Origin: Bryobacterales bacterium KBS 96
GTDB lineage: Bacteria > Acidobacteriota > Terriglobia > Bryobacterales > Bryobacteraceae
Assembly: GCA_000381625.1 (NCBI GenBank)
Contig: KB906767.1
Location: forward strand, 2,995,304-3,059,303
Direction: 5' to 3'
DNA: 64,000 nucleotides
Position 1 is the first letter of the stretch; every line of letters begins with the position of its first letter. The translations under genes and the position numbers were made by a program. Shown here in pieces: positions 17,911-28,700 of the stretch. Below the pieces are notes generated by a model. The model made no database searches and was not told the DNA's origin. It saw only the letters and a program-made list of their open reading frames with translations.

Positions 17911-20310
17911 CTAACGCCCGATAATTTCGGTTAGTTCCGCGTCGGTCCCGGTCCAATCTCGAGGACCAGTATGACTGAACGTGCGAGAAGCATTATCCCA
18001 GTGCAGCTTCGTAATGCTTCTGGCGCCGTTCTCATAGGCGTAGGTATTGCCATCGTCCCTATACAGCGCGAAATCGGCATCCGCACCCGCGTATATGCGC
18101 ACTTTCGATAGCCGCTGGACTTGCGTCGTGTTCTCAACCGGCTCGCCAAGCGGGAGGATCGAACCGGCGCGCACAAATAGCGGAATCATGTCGATGGGCG
18201 CATCCACCTGAATCGAATGGCCGCCGTGCATGCGTTCATTTGTCCAGAAGTTATACCAGTCTGTTCCGGCGGGAAGATAGACAGCGCGGCTCGTTGCGCC
18301 CTGCTCGGTCACGGGAGCAACAAGGAGCGCGGGACCGAACATGTACTCGTCTCCCAGGTCGGCAACCTTCGGGTCGGCCGGAAAATCCATAAACAGCGCG
18401 CGCATGTATGGAGCGCCGGTCTCATATGTTCGATAAGCGAGCGAGTAAATATAAGGGAGCAATTTGTAACGCAACTTCAGATATTTAGCCAGAATCGGTT
18501 CTGCCTGCTTGCCATATGACCAAACTTCGTTGTATCTGCGGCTGCCGTGAGTACGAAAATTCGGCTGGAACGCTCCGTATTCGAACCAGCGCACGTAAAG
18601 TTCCGGGTAGTCATCGTAGTGGCCGACGTTATCACGCGCATCAGAGGGATCGATGAGCGGCGGATAAGCGGGATGGTGCTTCGCCGGCAGATACTGCCAG
18701 CCGCCGACATCATTGCCCCAATAAGCAATACCCGAAGCTGTGAAGTCCAGGCCAGTGGGAATTTGGCGCCGCAATGTATCCCACGTGGGGTAAATGTCGG
18801 AAGACCAAAAAATTGTGCCGTTGCGCTGCGCGCCCAGATAAGCGTCACGCGAAAGAATGAGCGCACGCTGTTTGAGATCGCGACGAAAACCGTCATAGAA
18901 CGCAGCCGTATGAAATAGAGGGTAGATATTGAAATACCGCGTTCCCGGTCCGATAGAGAAAAAACTGCCGTTCGGCGGGAGGTCGGGTTCTGTTTCATCG
19001 GCCCAGAACGCGTCAAACCCCTTGCTGACGAAATTGTCGCGAATCACGTTCCAATACCAGCGAGCTGCGTCGGGATTTGTGGTGTCGATGTCGGAGCCGG
19101 CGCGGTCATAAGGTAAGCCGTTCGTCGGTGTGCCATCCGTGAGGTGCTCAAACCAGCCTTTGCGAAGCAGGAGGTCGTAATAGCGAGATCCGGGCACGAA
19201 GCGGGGCCAAATGCTGATCATGCTGTGAAATCCCATTGCATGAAGCTGGCGATTCATGGCGGCTGGGTCCGGCCATTTCTTCGGATCCATGTCCATCTGG
19301 CCCATCTTCGTGTAATAGAACCAATCGACAACGATCATGTCAGCCGGGAGGTGGCGGTCGCGGTAGCCCTTGGCCACGGCGAGGACTTCCTTTTGTGTGC
19401 TGTACCGCTGCTTGCACTGAATGAATCCGTATGCCGATTTCGGCAGCAGGTGCGTGACGCCAGTAAGCTGCCGATAGCCCGAATAGATTTCGTCACTCGT
19501 CCTACCCGCAATCACGAAGAAGGAAACACGGTTGCCGACCTCCGAAATCCATCTCGTCTGCTCGTTAAAGCCCGGTTCGATTGTCGTTTTCGACGGATTG
19601 TCCCAGATCAGGCCGTAACCGTAATTGGTGACAACGAACGGAACGCAGGTACTCGGCCCCGCAGTAGCCGTGTAGTTGTTCCAGCACTCGATCGTGTGGC
19701 CTCGATGGTCGAGATAACCTTCCTGGTTTTGGCCCAAGCCGTAATAGTGCTCATCATCGGGAGAACGGAAAGTGGCGCCAACTTGGAAAAATGGTTGGTC
19801 TGAAGGACGCTTGTCGTGAAGGATACCGGCGTTCCCGTCTTTGTAGTTGGGCACGGACATTGACCAGCCTTCCATTTTGAGAAGAGTTTTGCCCTCAGGC
19901 GTGCGGAAGTCAATGTGAGCGGAGGGAGCGGAGCCGACGAAGAATTTCGAAATGTCGACCTGGGTGGTAAGAGGATTACCCGGATGCACGGATTCCAGGG
20001 ACACAACCATCCGGGACGACCGGTACGTGATTCCGCCTGCGCCGTCCTCACGCGTCCAGCCTTGCGCCGACGGAGACGCAACAAAACCATAGCCAGGAGG
20101 CGCCGCAGCCTGCTCTTTCGACTTGCTGAGCGTCACACGAATAATGTTCGGAGCGTACGGCTCGAAAACAATCGTGCTGTCGCCCCGATTCAATACGATC
20201 TGGGTTGTTTGCGAAAATGCGGAACCCCAAAATAGTCCAACAAAGAGCGCCACCGCCAAGCCAATCCGCGGTGAGATTCCAAATCCAACGCCGTTCTTGT
20301 TACCGAACAT
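17911..20310 (-). CDS. GH31 alpha-xylosidase (alpha-glucosidase family)
   Basis: A 799-residue secreted enzyme, with a hydrophobic leader (GLAVALFVGLFWGSAFS). The N-terminal beta-sandwich runs to about residue 270, then the GH31 barrel: MIVVDWFYYTKMGQMDMDPKKWPDP, the nucleophile region FDAFWADETEPDL, IFWSSDIYPTWDTLRRQIP with the probable acid/base Asp, and GNDVGGW. The DPKKWPDP and TEPDL forms match alpha-xylosidases more than alpha-glucosidases. Predicted to remove alpha-1,6-xylose from xylogluco-oligosaccharides. It is the middle gene of a minus-strand set (cupin protein, GH31, GH35), with about 100 bases upstream and 21 downstream. Confidence 0.88.
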   Translation of the reverse strand: MFGNKNGVGFGISPRIGLAVALFVGLFWGSAFSQTTQIVLNRGDSTIVFEPYAPNIIRVTLSKSKEQAAAPPGYGFVASPSAQGWTREDGAGGITYRSSRMVVSLESVHPGNPLTTQVDISKFFVGSAPSAHIDFRTPEGKTLLKMEGWSMSVPNYKDGNAGILHDKRPSDQPFFQVGATFRSPDDEHYYGLGQNQEGYLDHRGHTIECWNNYTATAGPSTCVPFVVTNYGYGLIWDNPSKTTIEPGFNEQTRWISEVGNRVSFFVIAGRTSDEIYSGYRQLTGVTHLLPKSAYGFIQCKQRYSTQKEVLAVAKGYRDRHLPADMIVVDWFYYTKMGQMDMDPKKWPDPAAMNRQLHAMGFHSMISIWPRFVPGSRYYDLLLRKGWFEHLTDGTPTNGLPYDRAGSDIDTTNPDAARWYWNVIRDNFVSKGFDAFWADETEPDLPPNGSFFSIGPGTRYFNIYPLFHTAAFYDGFRRDLKQRALILSRDAYLGAQRNGTIFWSSDIYPTWDTLRRQIPTGLDFTASGIAYWGNDVGGWQYLPAKHHPAYPPLIDPSDARDNVGHYDDYPELYVRWFEYGAFQPNFRTHGSRRYNEVWSYGKQAEPILAKYLKLRYKLLPYIYSLAYRTYETGAPYMRALFMDFPADPKVADLGDEYMFGPALLVAPVTEQGATSRAVYLPAGTDWYNFWTNERMHGGHSIQVDAPIDMIPLFVRAGSILPLGEPVENTTQVQRLSKVRIYAGADADFALYRDDGNTYAYENGARSITKLHWDNASRTFSHTGPRDWTGTDAELTEIIGR

Positions 20311-20409
20311 GAGAGAAATTGAAGCTTATGTCACTTTGGAAGCCCAATACAAGTAAATCCGGCGTTGTATCGCGTATAACCTGGCCGCAAGCGAGGGGAA
20401 GCCGGCCGA

Positions 20410-21624
20410 TTAGTGCTTTACCAGCGAGCTTGCGTCGGGGTTACGCGGCGCGAAGTGCTTCAGCATAACGAGCGGCTCCGTATTGCTCCGGTTCGTGATT
20501 TTGACGCCGTTCTTGGCGACGCCGGCCGAAACGAACAACTCGTCTTTTGTCATCTCGCCGAAGCGGATCAGCGAAGGAGTCTCAATTTCGTGGACTCCGA
20601 GCGCTCCATAGCCTTGAGTGAGAATCATTCCGTAAGCGGCGGCATCCCGGATGGTTGCGGAACGGCCGGGCAGAACAGTCAGTTCCTTCGCTGAATAGAA
20701 CTCGGTTCCGTACGTAACCCATTTCTCGACATAACCGGCGGCTTGCATTTCTTCGAGCGGCCGCACAGGCTTTGGAAATACACGATTGTGATTCGCGAAC
20801 TCAGGATCGACATTCGCCTCCCAATCGAGCATGCTGATTAAAAAATCGAGGTCGTGAGCGCGTTCTTTCGGGACATCCTTCGCCAGCAGTTCCCAGCCGA
20901 CTGCCCTGCCCTCCACCAGCGATTGGAACATCGCGAATACGTCGCTATTCACTTGCGGTTCGTAGGTGACGAGCGAGCCGGGCGCGTGCAGAACGCCGGC
21001 ATTAATCTGCCATCCTGTGCCGGGTTGCAGCCGGTACGCCTTGGAAAAGTACAGAATTCCGTTATCGCCTTCGTTCCAGCGCTGCAGGCATCCGCGAATG
21101 TCGTCTTTGGTAGTGCCGGGTTCGAGACCCATGAAGGTGTAGGGAAAATTGTTGCCTTTGAAGTTATATTGAGGCGGGAAGTAATACGCTTCAGGCTTTC
21201 CCTTCTGGCCGACAAGTTTCGCGTGCTCGTCGTTCTGGTGCATGTGATGCGGGATCGGTCCGAGATTATCGAAAAACTTGCAAAGCATGTTCCAGCCGCC
21301 GTCGCGCGACATTACATCGGATCCGAGGAAACGGTCACCCGCGGACTCGATCGCCTCTTTGAACAGAACCTTCTTGCCGTCGAGATAGATGTAGCTGAGA
21401 CCTTCATCTTCCGGCGTGCCCGGCCCATTGGCTGCGTGCGTGGTTGACGAAAACCAGCGCTCGTCGATGCCGCCACGGTGTGCGCCCAGCGCATAAAGGT
21501 CGCGCGAATCCAGTTTCAAGCGCCCTCCCGGCATGAGGAAAGACCTCGGCACCCAGCAAGGGGCAAGACGAACGATGCCTTCGCCCGTGGCAAGAGCCTG
21601 GTCGATGAGTTCTCGATTTGACAT
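20410..21624 (-). CDS. Cupin-fold protein, phosphomannose-isomerase-like
   Basis: A 404-residue protein with at least one double-stranded beta-helix barrel. The metal-binding segment PIPHHMHQNDEHAKL (near residue 125) gives closely spaced histidines and a Glu, and TGWQINAGVLHAPGSLVTYE supplies a further His; a second barrel is likely near residues 310-395. It looks related to type I mannose-6-phosphate isomerases, but no exact substrate can be named. It probably leads the minus-strand glycosidase unit. Its start faces the sugar isomerase gene across 107 bases that must hold both promoters. Confidence 0.68.
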   Translation of the reverse strand: MSNRELIDQALATGEGIVRLAPCWVPRSFLMPGGRLKLDSRDLYALGAHRGGIDERWFSSTTHAANGPGTPEDEGLSYIYLDGKKVLFKEAIESAGDRFLGSDVMSRDGGWNMLCKFFDNLGPIPHHMHQNDEHAKLVGQKGKPEAYYFPPQYNFKGNNFPYTFMGLEPGTTKDDIRGCLQRWNEGDNGILYFSKAYRLQPGTGWQINAGVLHAPGSLVTYEPQVNSDVFAMFQSLVEGRAVGWELLAKDVPKERAHDLDFLISMLDWEANVDPEFANHNRVFPKPVRPLEEMQAAGYVEKWVTYGTEFYSAKELTVLPGRSATIRDAAAYGMILTQGYGALGVHEIETPSLIRFGEMTKDELFVSAGVAKNGVKITNRSNTEPLVMLKHFAPRNPDASSLVKH

Positions 21625-21731
21625 GGGGCCATTTTATACGGAACGCGCGCGCGACAACGCCGGGCTTCGTATCGCGGAACAAAGGTGACGCACGGTCCGG
21701 CTGATAAAATCGCCGGATACGATCCGTCGAC

Positions 21732-22781
21732 ATGAGCAGCCAAGCAATGAATCACTTCCCCCGTCTTCACAACGCGATGTGGCCCGGTCTCGTGGGCAAA
21801 GGCCCCGGAGCGGAGCCCCCGATCGATCTCGAGACTATGTTGAATCTGACTGCCGCCGCCCAAGTGAACGGCGTGCATTTTGACGGTGTCGATCTCTTTC
21901 TGTCCGATCCTCACGTAAGCATCGACTCAACGGACGACCAGATCAAACAGCTTGCGGACAACATTTCGGCAAGAAGCCTGGTTGTCGGCTCGGTCGTAGC
22001 GCCAGTGTGGCCGCCGACAGGGGGCGGATCGGCGATGGGCAGCGAAACTGAACGCTCTCAGTTCGTCGAACAGGTGCAAAAAGCGTGCCGCATCGCCCAA
22101 AAGCTTCGGGAATTAGGCATCCGCCCCTATGGCGTGGTTCGCATCGATTCGGCCGCGAGCGTGGAGGAATGGGCGAAAGATCCGGCCGCCAATACAAAGC
22201 GCATAGCGGAAACATTTCGCAATGCCTGCTCGGTAGCCGCCGATTATGGCGAGCAACTGGCTGCGGAAGGCGAGATCTGCTGGGGCGCGATGCATGGCTG
22301 GAAGCCCATGGTTGAGTTGCTGGAAATGGTGGACCGTCCGAACATCGGGTTTCAGGCCGATATGGCGCATACGCTCCTGTTCACGCTGGGTTATAACGCA
22401 CCGGAGTGCCGGATTCTGCCGGAAGGTTTCGACTGGGGCAACGGAGAGGAACTGGACGCCGCGCTGCGAAAGCTGACCAACGCCCTGCGGCCGTGGACCA
22501 TCGATTTTCACGTAGCGCAGAACGATGCAACCGTAAAGGGCTCGGGATCCCACGACAAGACGGGCCATCATTGCCTACCGTTCGATCCAAACGGCAAGTT
22601 GGACATCGTGCGGCACGCGGGCTTCTGGATGCGCGATGAAAACGGCGAGTTGCACAAGCCATTCGAGCACATCTGCTGGGACGGCTGCATGTTTCCCAAT
22701 GCCGTCATGACTAAGCCAGAGACCTGGCGCGACATCTTAAAAGTCATGGTTGCGGTTCGCGAGGCCCACGGCTGGAACTAA
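21732..22781 (+). CDS. Xylose-isomerase-like TIM-barrel sugar isomerase/epimerase
   Basis: A 349-residue protein of the AP endonuclease 2 / xylose isomerase-like barrel family. Visible metal-ligand segments are [20 protein letters not shown] (Glu), [12 protein letters not shown] (Asp/His), [10 protein letters not shown] and [13 protein letters not shown]. Such proteins epimerise or isomerise sugars, often oxidised or keto forms. It is followed after 5 nt by a Gfo/Idh/MocA dehydrogenase, a typical pairing for oxidation-based sugar breakdown, so the two probably work on one compound. The exact substrate is not readable. The start could also be the ATG five codons later. Confidence 0.8.
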   Translation: MSSQAMNHFPRLHNAMWPGLVGKGPGAEPPIDLETMLNLTAAAQVNGVHFDGVDLFLSDPHVSIDSTDDQIKQLADNISARSLVVGSVVAPVWPPTGGGSAMGSETERSQFVEQVQKACRIAQKLRELGIRPYGVVRIDSAASVEEWAKDPAANTKRIAETFRNACSVAADYGEQLAAEGEICWGAMHGWKPMVELLEMVDRPNIGFQADMAHTLLFTLGYNAPECRILPEGFDWGNGEELDAALRKLTNALRPWTIDFHVAQNDATVKGSGSHDKTGHHCLPFDPNGKLDIVRHAGFWMRDENGELHKPFEHICWDGCMFPNAVMTKPETWRDILKVMVAVREAHGWN

Positions 22782-22786
22782 TCTCT

Positions 22787-23935
22787 ATGGAAACCAAAAA
22801 GCTAAACATCGGCCTGGTCGGTTATGGGTTCATGGGCCGCACGCATTCGAATGCCTACCGCAGCGTCCGCAATTTTTTCGATGTCCCTTACGAGCCGGTT
22901 CTAAAGGCGGTGTGCGCCCGCAATCCCGAACGCGCGCAAGCGTTCGCAAACACGTGGGGCTATGAATCCATCGAGAGCGACTGGCGCTCTCTGGTGAAAC
23001 GAGCGGATATCGATCTGATCGATATCGCCAGCCCGAATGATACACATGCCGAAATTGCCATTGCGGCGGCGGACGCCGGGAAGATGGTCCTGTGCGAGAA
23101 GCCGCTGGGACGCACCGCGGCAGAAGCGAAAGCCATGGTGGACGCGGTAGAAAAAGCCGGCGTGCCGAACATGGTCTGGTACAACTATCGCCGCGTGCCG
23201 GCAGTTGTCCTAGCGAAACAGTTGATCGACGAAGGCCGTCTGGGCCGTATTTTCCACTACCGGGCGAAGTTCCTGCAGGATTGGACGATCTCGCAAGATC
23301 TTCCACAAGGAGGCGAGGGGCTGTGGCGCCTGGATGCGGGCGTCGCGGGGAGCGGCGTTACGGGCGACCTGCTGGCGCATTGCATCGATACGGCCCTTTG
23401 GCTCAACGGGCCGATTCAGCGCGTCACCGCCATGACCGAGACTTTCATCAAAGAGCGCAAGCATACGCTCACCGGCAAGGTGCAGAAGGTCGGCATTGAC
23501 GATGCAAGCGCCTTCCTCGCACGCTTCGGCAACGGATCGCTGGCAACCTTTGAAGCAACACGGTATGCGCGCGGCCATAAGGCGCTCTACACGCTGGAGA
23601 TCAACGGTGAGAATGCGTCGATTCTTTGGGATCTGGAGGATCTTCATCGCCTTCAGTATTTCGATCATGGTGATGAGGGACGGCTGCGCGGCTGGCGATC
23701 GATCCATATCACCGACAGCGACCACCCTTACATGAAGCACTGGTGGGTGCCCGGCCTGCAGATTGGCTACGAACACACATTTATTCACCAGGTCGCCGAC
23801 TTCCTCCAAGGCATCTCAGAGGGTCAAAATCCGAGCCCCACATTCCGGGACGGGCTGGCGACCGATTACGTGACCGACGCGGTGCTGAAATCCGCCCGGA
23901 GCGGGGAATGGGAAGGCATAGAACCCGAGAATTAG
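22787..23935 (+). CDS. Gfo/Idh/MocA-family NAD(P)-dependent sugar dehydrogenase
   Basis: A 382-residue cytosolic oxidoreductase. The N-terminal Rossmann domain begins with [17 protein letters not shown] and has the lysine-containing EKPLG motif ([13 protein letters not shown], near residue 103). The C-terminal alpha/beta dimerisation domain has the [14 protein letters not shown] segment with the family histidine. Family members oxidise or reduce hydroxyl groups of sugars and inositols. It begins 5 nt after the TIM-barrel isomerase and is the last gene before the tRNA. The combined pair fits a keto-sugar route; the substrate is not determined. Confidence 0.88.
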   Translation: METKKLNIGLVGYGFMGRTHSNAYRSVRNFFDVPYEPVLKAVCARNPERAQAFANTWGYESIESDWRSLVKRADIDLIDIASPNDTHAEIAIAAADAGKMVLCEKPLGRTAAEAKAMVDAVEKAGVPNMVWYNYRRVPAVVLAKQLIDEGRLGRIFHYRAKFLQDWTISQDLPQGGEGLWRLDAGVAGSGVTGDLLAHCIDTALWLNGPIQRVTAMTETFIKERKHTLTGKVQKVGIDDASAFLARFGNGSLATFEATRYARGHKALYTLEINGENASILWDLEDLHRLQYFDHGDEGRLRGWRSIHITDSDHPYMKHWWVPGLQIGYEHTFIHQVADFLQGISEGQNPSPTFRDGLATDYVTDAVLKSARSGEWEGIEPEN

Positions 23936-23960
23936 GCGGCCTCGTTTCGCAAAATCCTCA

Positions 23961-23989
23961 TTGCTGGAAGCCGTGGCCGCCTGTGTTAT
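23961..23989 (+). promoter_or_regulatory. Weak candidate promoter for the tRNA-Asp gene
   Basis: TTGCTG and TGTTAT are spaced by 17 bases and would place transcription start about 28 bases before the tRNA. The match to the sigma70 consensus is partial (3 and 4 of 6 bases), so this is only a candidate. Confidence 0.25.
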
Positions 23990-24023
23990 CCTAATGGCGT
24001 CCGACGCTGCGGTTCATAAATAA

Positions 24024-24100
<77 letters not shown>

Positions 24101-24189
24101 TCTCCCTTGCTTTTAGATTGTTTTCGCTGAATGGAGGCATCCGCTCTCCACAGCCTCCCACTGTTCCAGCAATCTATCTCTCGCGCCGG

Positions 24190-25776
24190 TTACTCGGCTT
24201 CGTTGTTCCGATACAGTGGTGAATGGCGAAATTTCCAAAGCGCCCTTAGCCACGTGAGCGGGTCACGAAAAATCGTGACTTTCTTGCCCTCTTTCAGAGA
24301 GCGGGACTTATAATTCACCGGCAACTCCACCGCTTTGTAGCCCTTGCGAAGAAGCTTGATGACAATCTCGTGGTCGAAGTCGAAGCGATTGCATTCAAAG
24401 CTTAGGCCCCAAAGGCAGTCTCGCCGGAATACTTTGAACATGCTGAACGGGTCGGTGAGATTCTGTCTGTACAGCACGTTAAACAAAGTCAAAAAAAAGA
24501 CATGGCCCAGATTGAATACCGAAGCCAAGCCGGGCGAATCGGCGAACTGGCGCAATTTCCAGGTATTTCTACCTGAACCGTGGCGAGATCCGATGACAAA
24601 GTTACAACGGTAGCTGAGAATTGGGTCGATCAGGGCATCGTAGTCGTTGATGTCGTACTCAAGATCGGCATCCTGAAACAGTACAACGTCGCCGGTTGCG
24701 ATTTTCAGCCCGGCGCGCACAGCGTACCCCTTGCCCTTGGGACTATCCTGCCAGATAATCCGGACTCGTGGACGCTGCTCGTACTGCCGGACCAGTTCTC
24801 GCGAACCATCCGTAGATGCGCTTTCCACGATGATGATTTCTATCTCAACTCCATCAATCGTCTTCGCCAGCAGTTCTTCTATCAGTTCGACAAACGTGGC
24901 CTGCTCGTTGAATACGGGAACAATCACCGAGAGCTTTGGTTGCGAGACCAACCGTTTCGGGCGAACCAGCACCTGGGTGCGGCTGTGAAACAGCCGGAAT
25001 GTCTTGTGATGCAGAAATCCCGGACTGAGCCACGCTGCTGTACGAACAGCCCTGCCGTAAACGTGGCGCGGCATGGAGTTCAGTTTCTCCTTCAGATAGT
25101 GGATGGAAACGAGACTCCGTTCGGGAATCACCATCGGATCGGCGAATCCAGCTTTAGTCAGGAGGTTCTGAAGAGTATCGACCGAAAAATAGAAAAGGTT
25201 TTTGCGCCCAAACTCCCACCACGATGCGCGGAACAACCTGGCGGCCTGGCTGTCGATCGTGGGCGTCACCACCATGAGGCTGCCGCTTTCCTTTAGGGCG
25301 CAACGGACACCTTGCAGTACTTTCAACGGATCCTTGGACGTTTCCAGCGACATCAGGATGCAAGCATCCATATCGCGTGCAATGCGATCCAACTGAGCCG
25401 ATTCAAACTCGTCCTTGGTGAACGCCGAGATTTCGAAGCCCATCTTTTGAGCTTCATTCAACAACTGTGGCTTGGCGCCGATGAGTAACAGTCTGCCCCC
25501 GCCAGTGCCTGAATAGGCGATCAGTTGCCGGAGCCGCTCAGCCGCTTTTGCCTCGCTGATTTCATCTAGTTCAGAGGCTCGCTCGGGGGACTCCGCGGCT
25601 GACGTTTCTTCCGGTTGCGGACTCAGAAACAAAAGGCCGCACTCCTGGCATGCGCACACCGGCGCCCGATCCACGATAAATTCGTACTCGAGATGTCGTG
25701 ACTCGCAAATTGGACACTCGGAATGAGTTTTGCCAATTATGCCGCGTTGACGCTTTACAGCCGCTGTCGAGATCAT
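24190..25776 (-). CDS. Chimeric glycosyltransferase: zinc-ribbon/methyltransferase-like N-terminus and GT2 C-terminus
   Basis: About 528 residues in two parts. The N-terminus has a zinc ribbon (CPIC...CQECG) and a shortened SAM-methyltransferase-like region (RLLLIGAKPQLLNEAQKMGFEISAF, then ALKESGSLMVVTP) whose glycine loop is not canonical. The C-terminus, from about residue 285, is a GT2 domain like dolichol-phosphate mannose synthase: LSVIVPVFNE, ESASTDGSRE, FQDADLEYD with the metal-binding DxD, and IGSRHG. It may transfer a sugar to a lipid carrier. I start at the ATG at 25776; a TTG at 25797 would overlap the upstream gene by 11 nt. It is the last gene of the glycan operon. Confidence 0.8.
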   Translation of the reverse strand: MISTAAVKRQRGIIGKTHSECPICESRHLEYEFIVDRAPVCACQECGLLFLSPQPEETSAAESPERASELDEISEAKAAERLRQLIAYSGTGGGRLLLIGAKPQLLNEAQKMGFEISAFTKDEFESAQLDRIARDMDACILMSLETSKDPLKVLQGVRCALKESGSLMVVTPTIDSQAARLFRASWWEFGRKNLFYFSVDTLQNLLTKAGFADPMVIPERSLVSIHYLKEKLNSMPRHVYGRAVRTAAWLSPGFLHHKTFRLFHSRTQVLVRPKRLVSQPKLSVIVPVFNEQATFVELIEELLAKTIDGVEIEIIIVESASTDGSRELVRQYEQRPRVRIIWQDSPKGKGYAVRAGLKIATGDVVLFQDADLEYDINDYDALIDPILSYRCNFVIGSRHGSGRNTWKLRQFADSPGLASVFNLGHVFFLTLFNVLYRQNLTDPFSMFKVFRRDCLWGLSFECNRFDFDHEIVIKLLRKGYKAVELPVNYKSRSLKEGKKVTIFRDPLTWLRALWKFRHSPLYRNNEAE

Positions 25777-25786
25777 GACGAATCGA

Positions 25787-28700
25787 TTAACCTTCAATCT
25801 TATCCGAGGTCACGGCTTCCTGCGGCGGCGGAGCCGAGCTCTCCCTCTCAGGGTCAAATTTCGGATACACGAAGCCTAGGAGAATAAGGACAATCGCCGC
25901 GGCGGAACTGATCGCAACGCCGGCCCGGAAGCTTGCGGGTTTGTATTTGAAACGAACTACGTGTTTGCCTGGCGCGAGGAGAAGACCTCGAAAAAGGTAA
26001 TCGGCGCTGAACCAATGCGCCGGCCGGCCGTCGACTGTCGCTTCCCATCCAGGGTAGTCGCTATCGTTCAACATCAGAATGGCTGCTCTATCGGGCGAGG
26101 CTTCGACGGTGACGGAATCTGATCGGTACGATAGAATGCGCGCCGGCTGAACGGGTATTGGCGCATTCCGGTTGAGATCCGCCACGGCCGAGAGTTCAGC
26201 CGGACTGAGCGCGGACCGGTCCAATACTACGGACTGAAAGATATTGAGCGAGGGGTCCGCCAGTTCCTGCAGGGCTGCTTTATCTCCGTTCTTCACCTCT
26301 GCATTGAAAAACAGCGCCGCACGAGGCAGCACTCGATCGAATTCGTATACTTTGGCTTCCGCGTCATATACCAACTTGAACATGTCGGCCGGTTTAGCAT
26401 CGCCGCCCGACACGTAGAAATTAGACCACGCCGTCCAATCGTTCCGTATGTCGCCTTTCGGGCCGCCGTTGGTGGAGAGTAGAAGCGTAATGGATGCGCC
26501 GCGATACTTACTCAAATCGATATCGCCCGACATCCAATGCCGCTCTGCCGGGTTGTGCTTCGGATCGATATAACGCGAGAACACCTTTGAGATCGCGCCA
26601 TTTTCCTGCTTCACTTCGATAGTGAACTCGGCTCCGTCCGTCGCCGTATATTGAAAGACTATGGGATTCAAAGCATATTCGAAGTGCAGGGATTTAGGAT
26701 GATCACTGAGACTAAGTCTAAAGGGGAGCCGATTGTAGGGTGGATATTGTCCGAGTTCGTCCCGGGGCGGCCCATCGAGAGCAAAATTCTGACGGCTAAG
26801 CTGGATGTACCCGGTGGATCTCAACTGATCCCGGTTCTGCCATAGAATTTCGTCCACAATCGCGTTGGGTTCGGGCAGCGGACGCATGGTCAGAAGATAC
26901 TTCACGGAAGACAGCGCTAATAAGCGCCGCGCGAGTGGATCGAGTAGATCGTAATTGCCGGCGCCAGTGAAACGATCGATCGAGTCTTGCACACCACCCG
27001 CCACCGAGATTGGAAGGAAATTTCTAAGAAATGGCAGATATTTCTTGTAGTACATCGCGTCCAAATCGCGGATATCTGAAACGCCGAACGCCGAGGCCCA
27101 GTCTGGAAACAAGATACTGTCCAGTCCGAAAACTCTGAAATCCCGGCGGTTCGGAGCCTGCAAGAATCGGATATAAGGCGCTCCGGCGTACGGATTCGCC
27201 GCTTGGCTGGCGATCCGGTCGAAACTGTAATAAACAGGGATCAAAAAGCTGCCGCAGATCTCGGCGGTTAACAGCACAAGCATGCAGGCGGCCAGACGCC
27301 AGTTCGTTGACGAGCGTTCGCCGTATTCAGAAGGAGCAGCAGCAAATATGAGGCAGGCCGCCAGTGCAAACAGGATGCACACAGGCACACCAAGCGCAAC
27401 CAGAGGAATCGCCAGAGCCACATGCCCGCTTACTACCTCGCTCGAAAGCAAATTTCGCGAGAAGATGATCGTCACAGGCACAAGCGCAGACGTCAGGGCA
27501 AGAGCAATGCCCATCAGCCGTAGTGAAATCTGACGCTTGAGAACCCGTTCAAGCGCAATTGCACACAGCATCGATACCGACACCGACAGAATGACTTCTT
27601 CGTATTTCGGAAATTGGGCGAGTTGAAAAAACGGTAGAAGGCCGACGAAATTCACAGGAGGAACGCCATACCGCTTAAGCACAATCGCCACGGCAACACA
27701 GAAATAAAACCATGTCAGGCTTTTAAGATGGCGGCTATTCATCTTGCGCCCGCTCCATATTCCGAAAAGCGACAGAAGAACAAGGAAAACGGCCATCAGG
27801 CCGATGTAGTTTCGGAGACCACTTAAATATGGACCAAAGGTAGTGGTGAATGGCGTTCCAAAGAGCAGTGGAAATAGATATGTGAATATCGAAAGATTGC
27901 GAGGGTCATGAAGCAAGCCCGAAATGGTTCCACCGATATTACCCGGCTGATGCCAATCGAAGGCAATCTTCATATATTCGTGGAACGGCATTAGTAGAAA
28001 CGCCGAGAGCGCGAAGCCAATAATGGTAGCCGTTGCCAAGCGACCGATCAGGAGTAATGGCGTCGACCGCAAAGGAGGATCCGTTACGGCACGAAAGAAC
28101 ATGTAGAGGTACAAAAACGAGAGCAGGAAGAGCGCGCTTTCGGGCATACCGCCCAGCAAGACAAGCAGGATCAAGAGCGAAAAGGCGGCAAGCGTTTTAT
28201 AAGTGCGTTGCCTCAGAAAGTACTCGGCCGCGAGCAGCCCTGGCGGCAACAGGCATTCCACGCTGATGTGCGGCATGGTGCAAAAGAGCACGTAGTATCC
28301 GCCTAACATCGATGTAATTCCGCCGGCAACCGCCGGAAGAAATGAAACGAAGAATTTTATATATAGGTAAGCGCAGAATCCCGCAATAAACAGCCGCAGG
28401 AAAATGAACCAATTGTAAGTGTGAGGATTAAGCCGCAGAATGAGAGCCATCGTCAACGGGTAAAATGGCTGCGAATGCATGTTCGCCGCGAGAGGCGTCC
28501 CGTATGCCTGATACGGATTCCAGAGCGGCACGGTGTGCTCTTTCAGGTATTCCTCTCGAATCAAGCCCAGATAGGCTTCGGTTTGCCAGGCGACCGCTCC
28601 GGTGTCGAGCATTTTGGGAAACGGCACGGCGAGGGGCTTGCCGGCCCACGCCCCCTGGGGCAGAACGGTCGGCTGTCCCCGGGCGCTTTCGAGCATTGTC

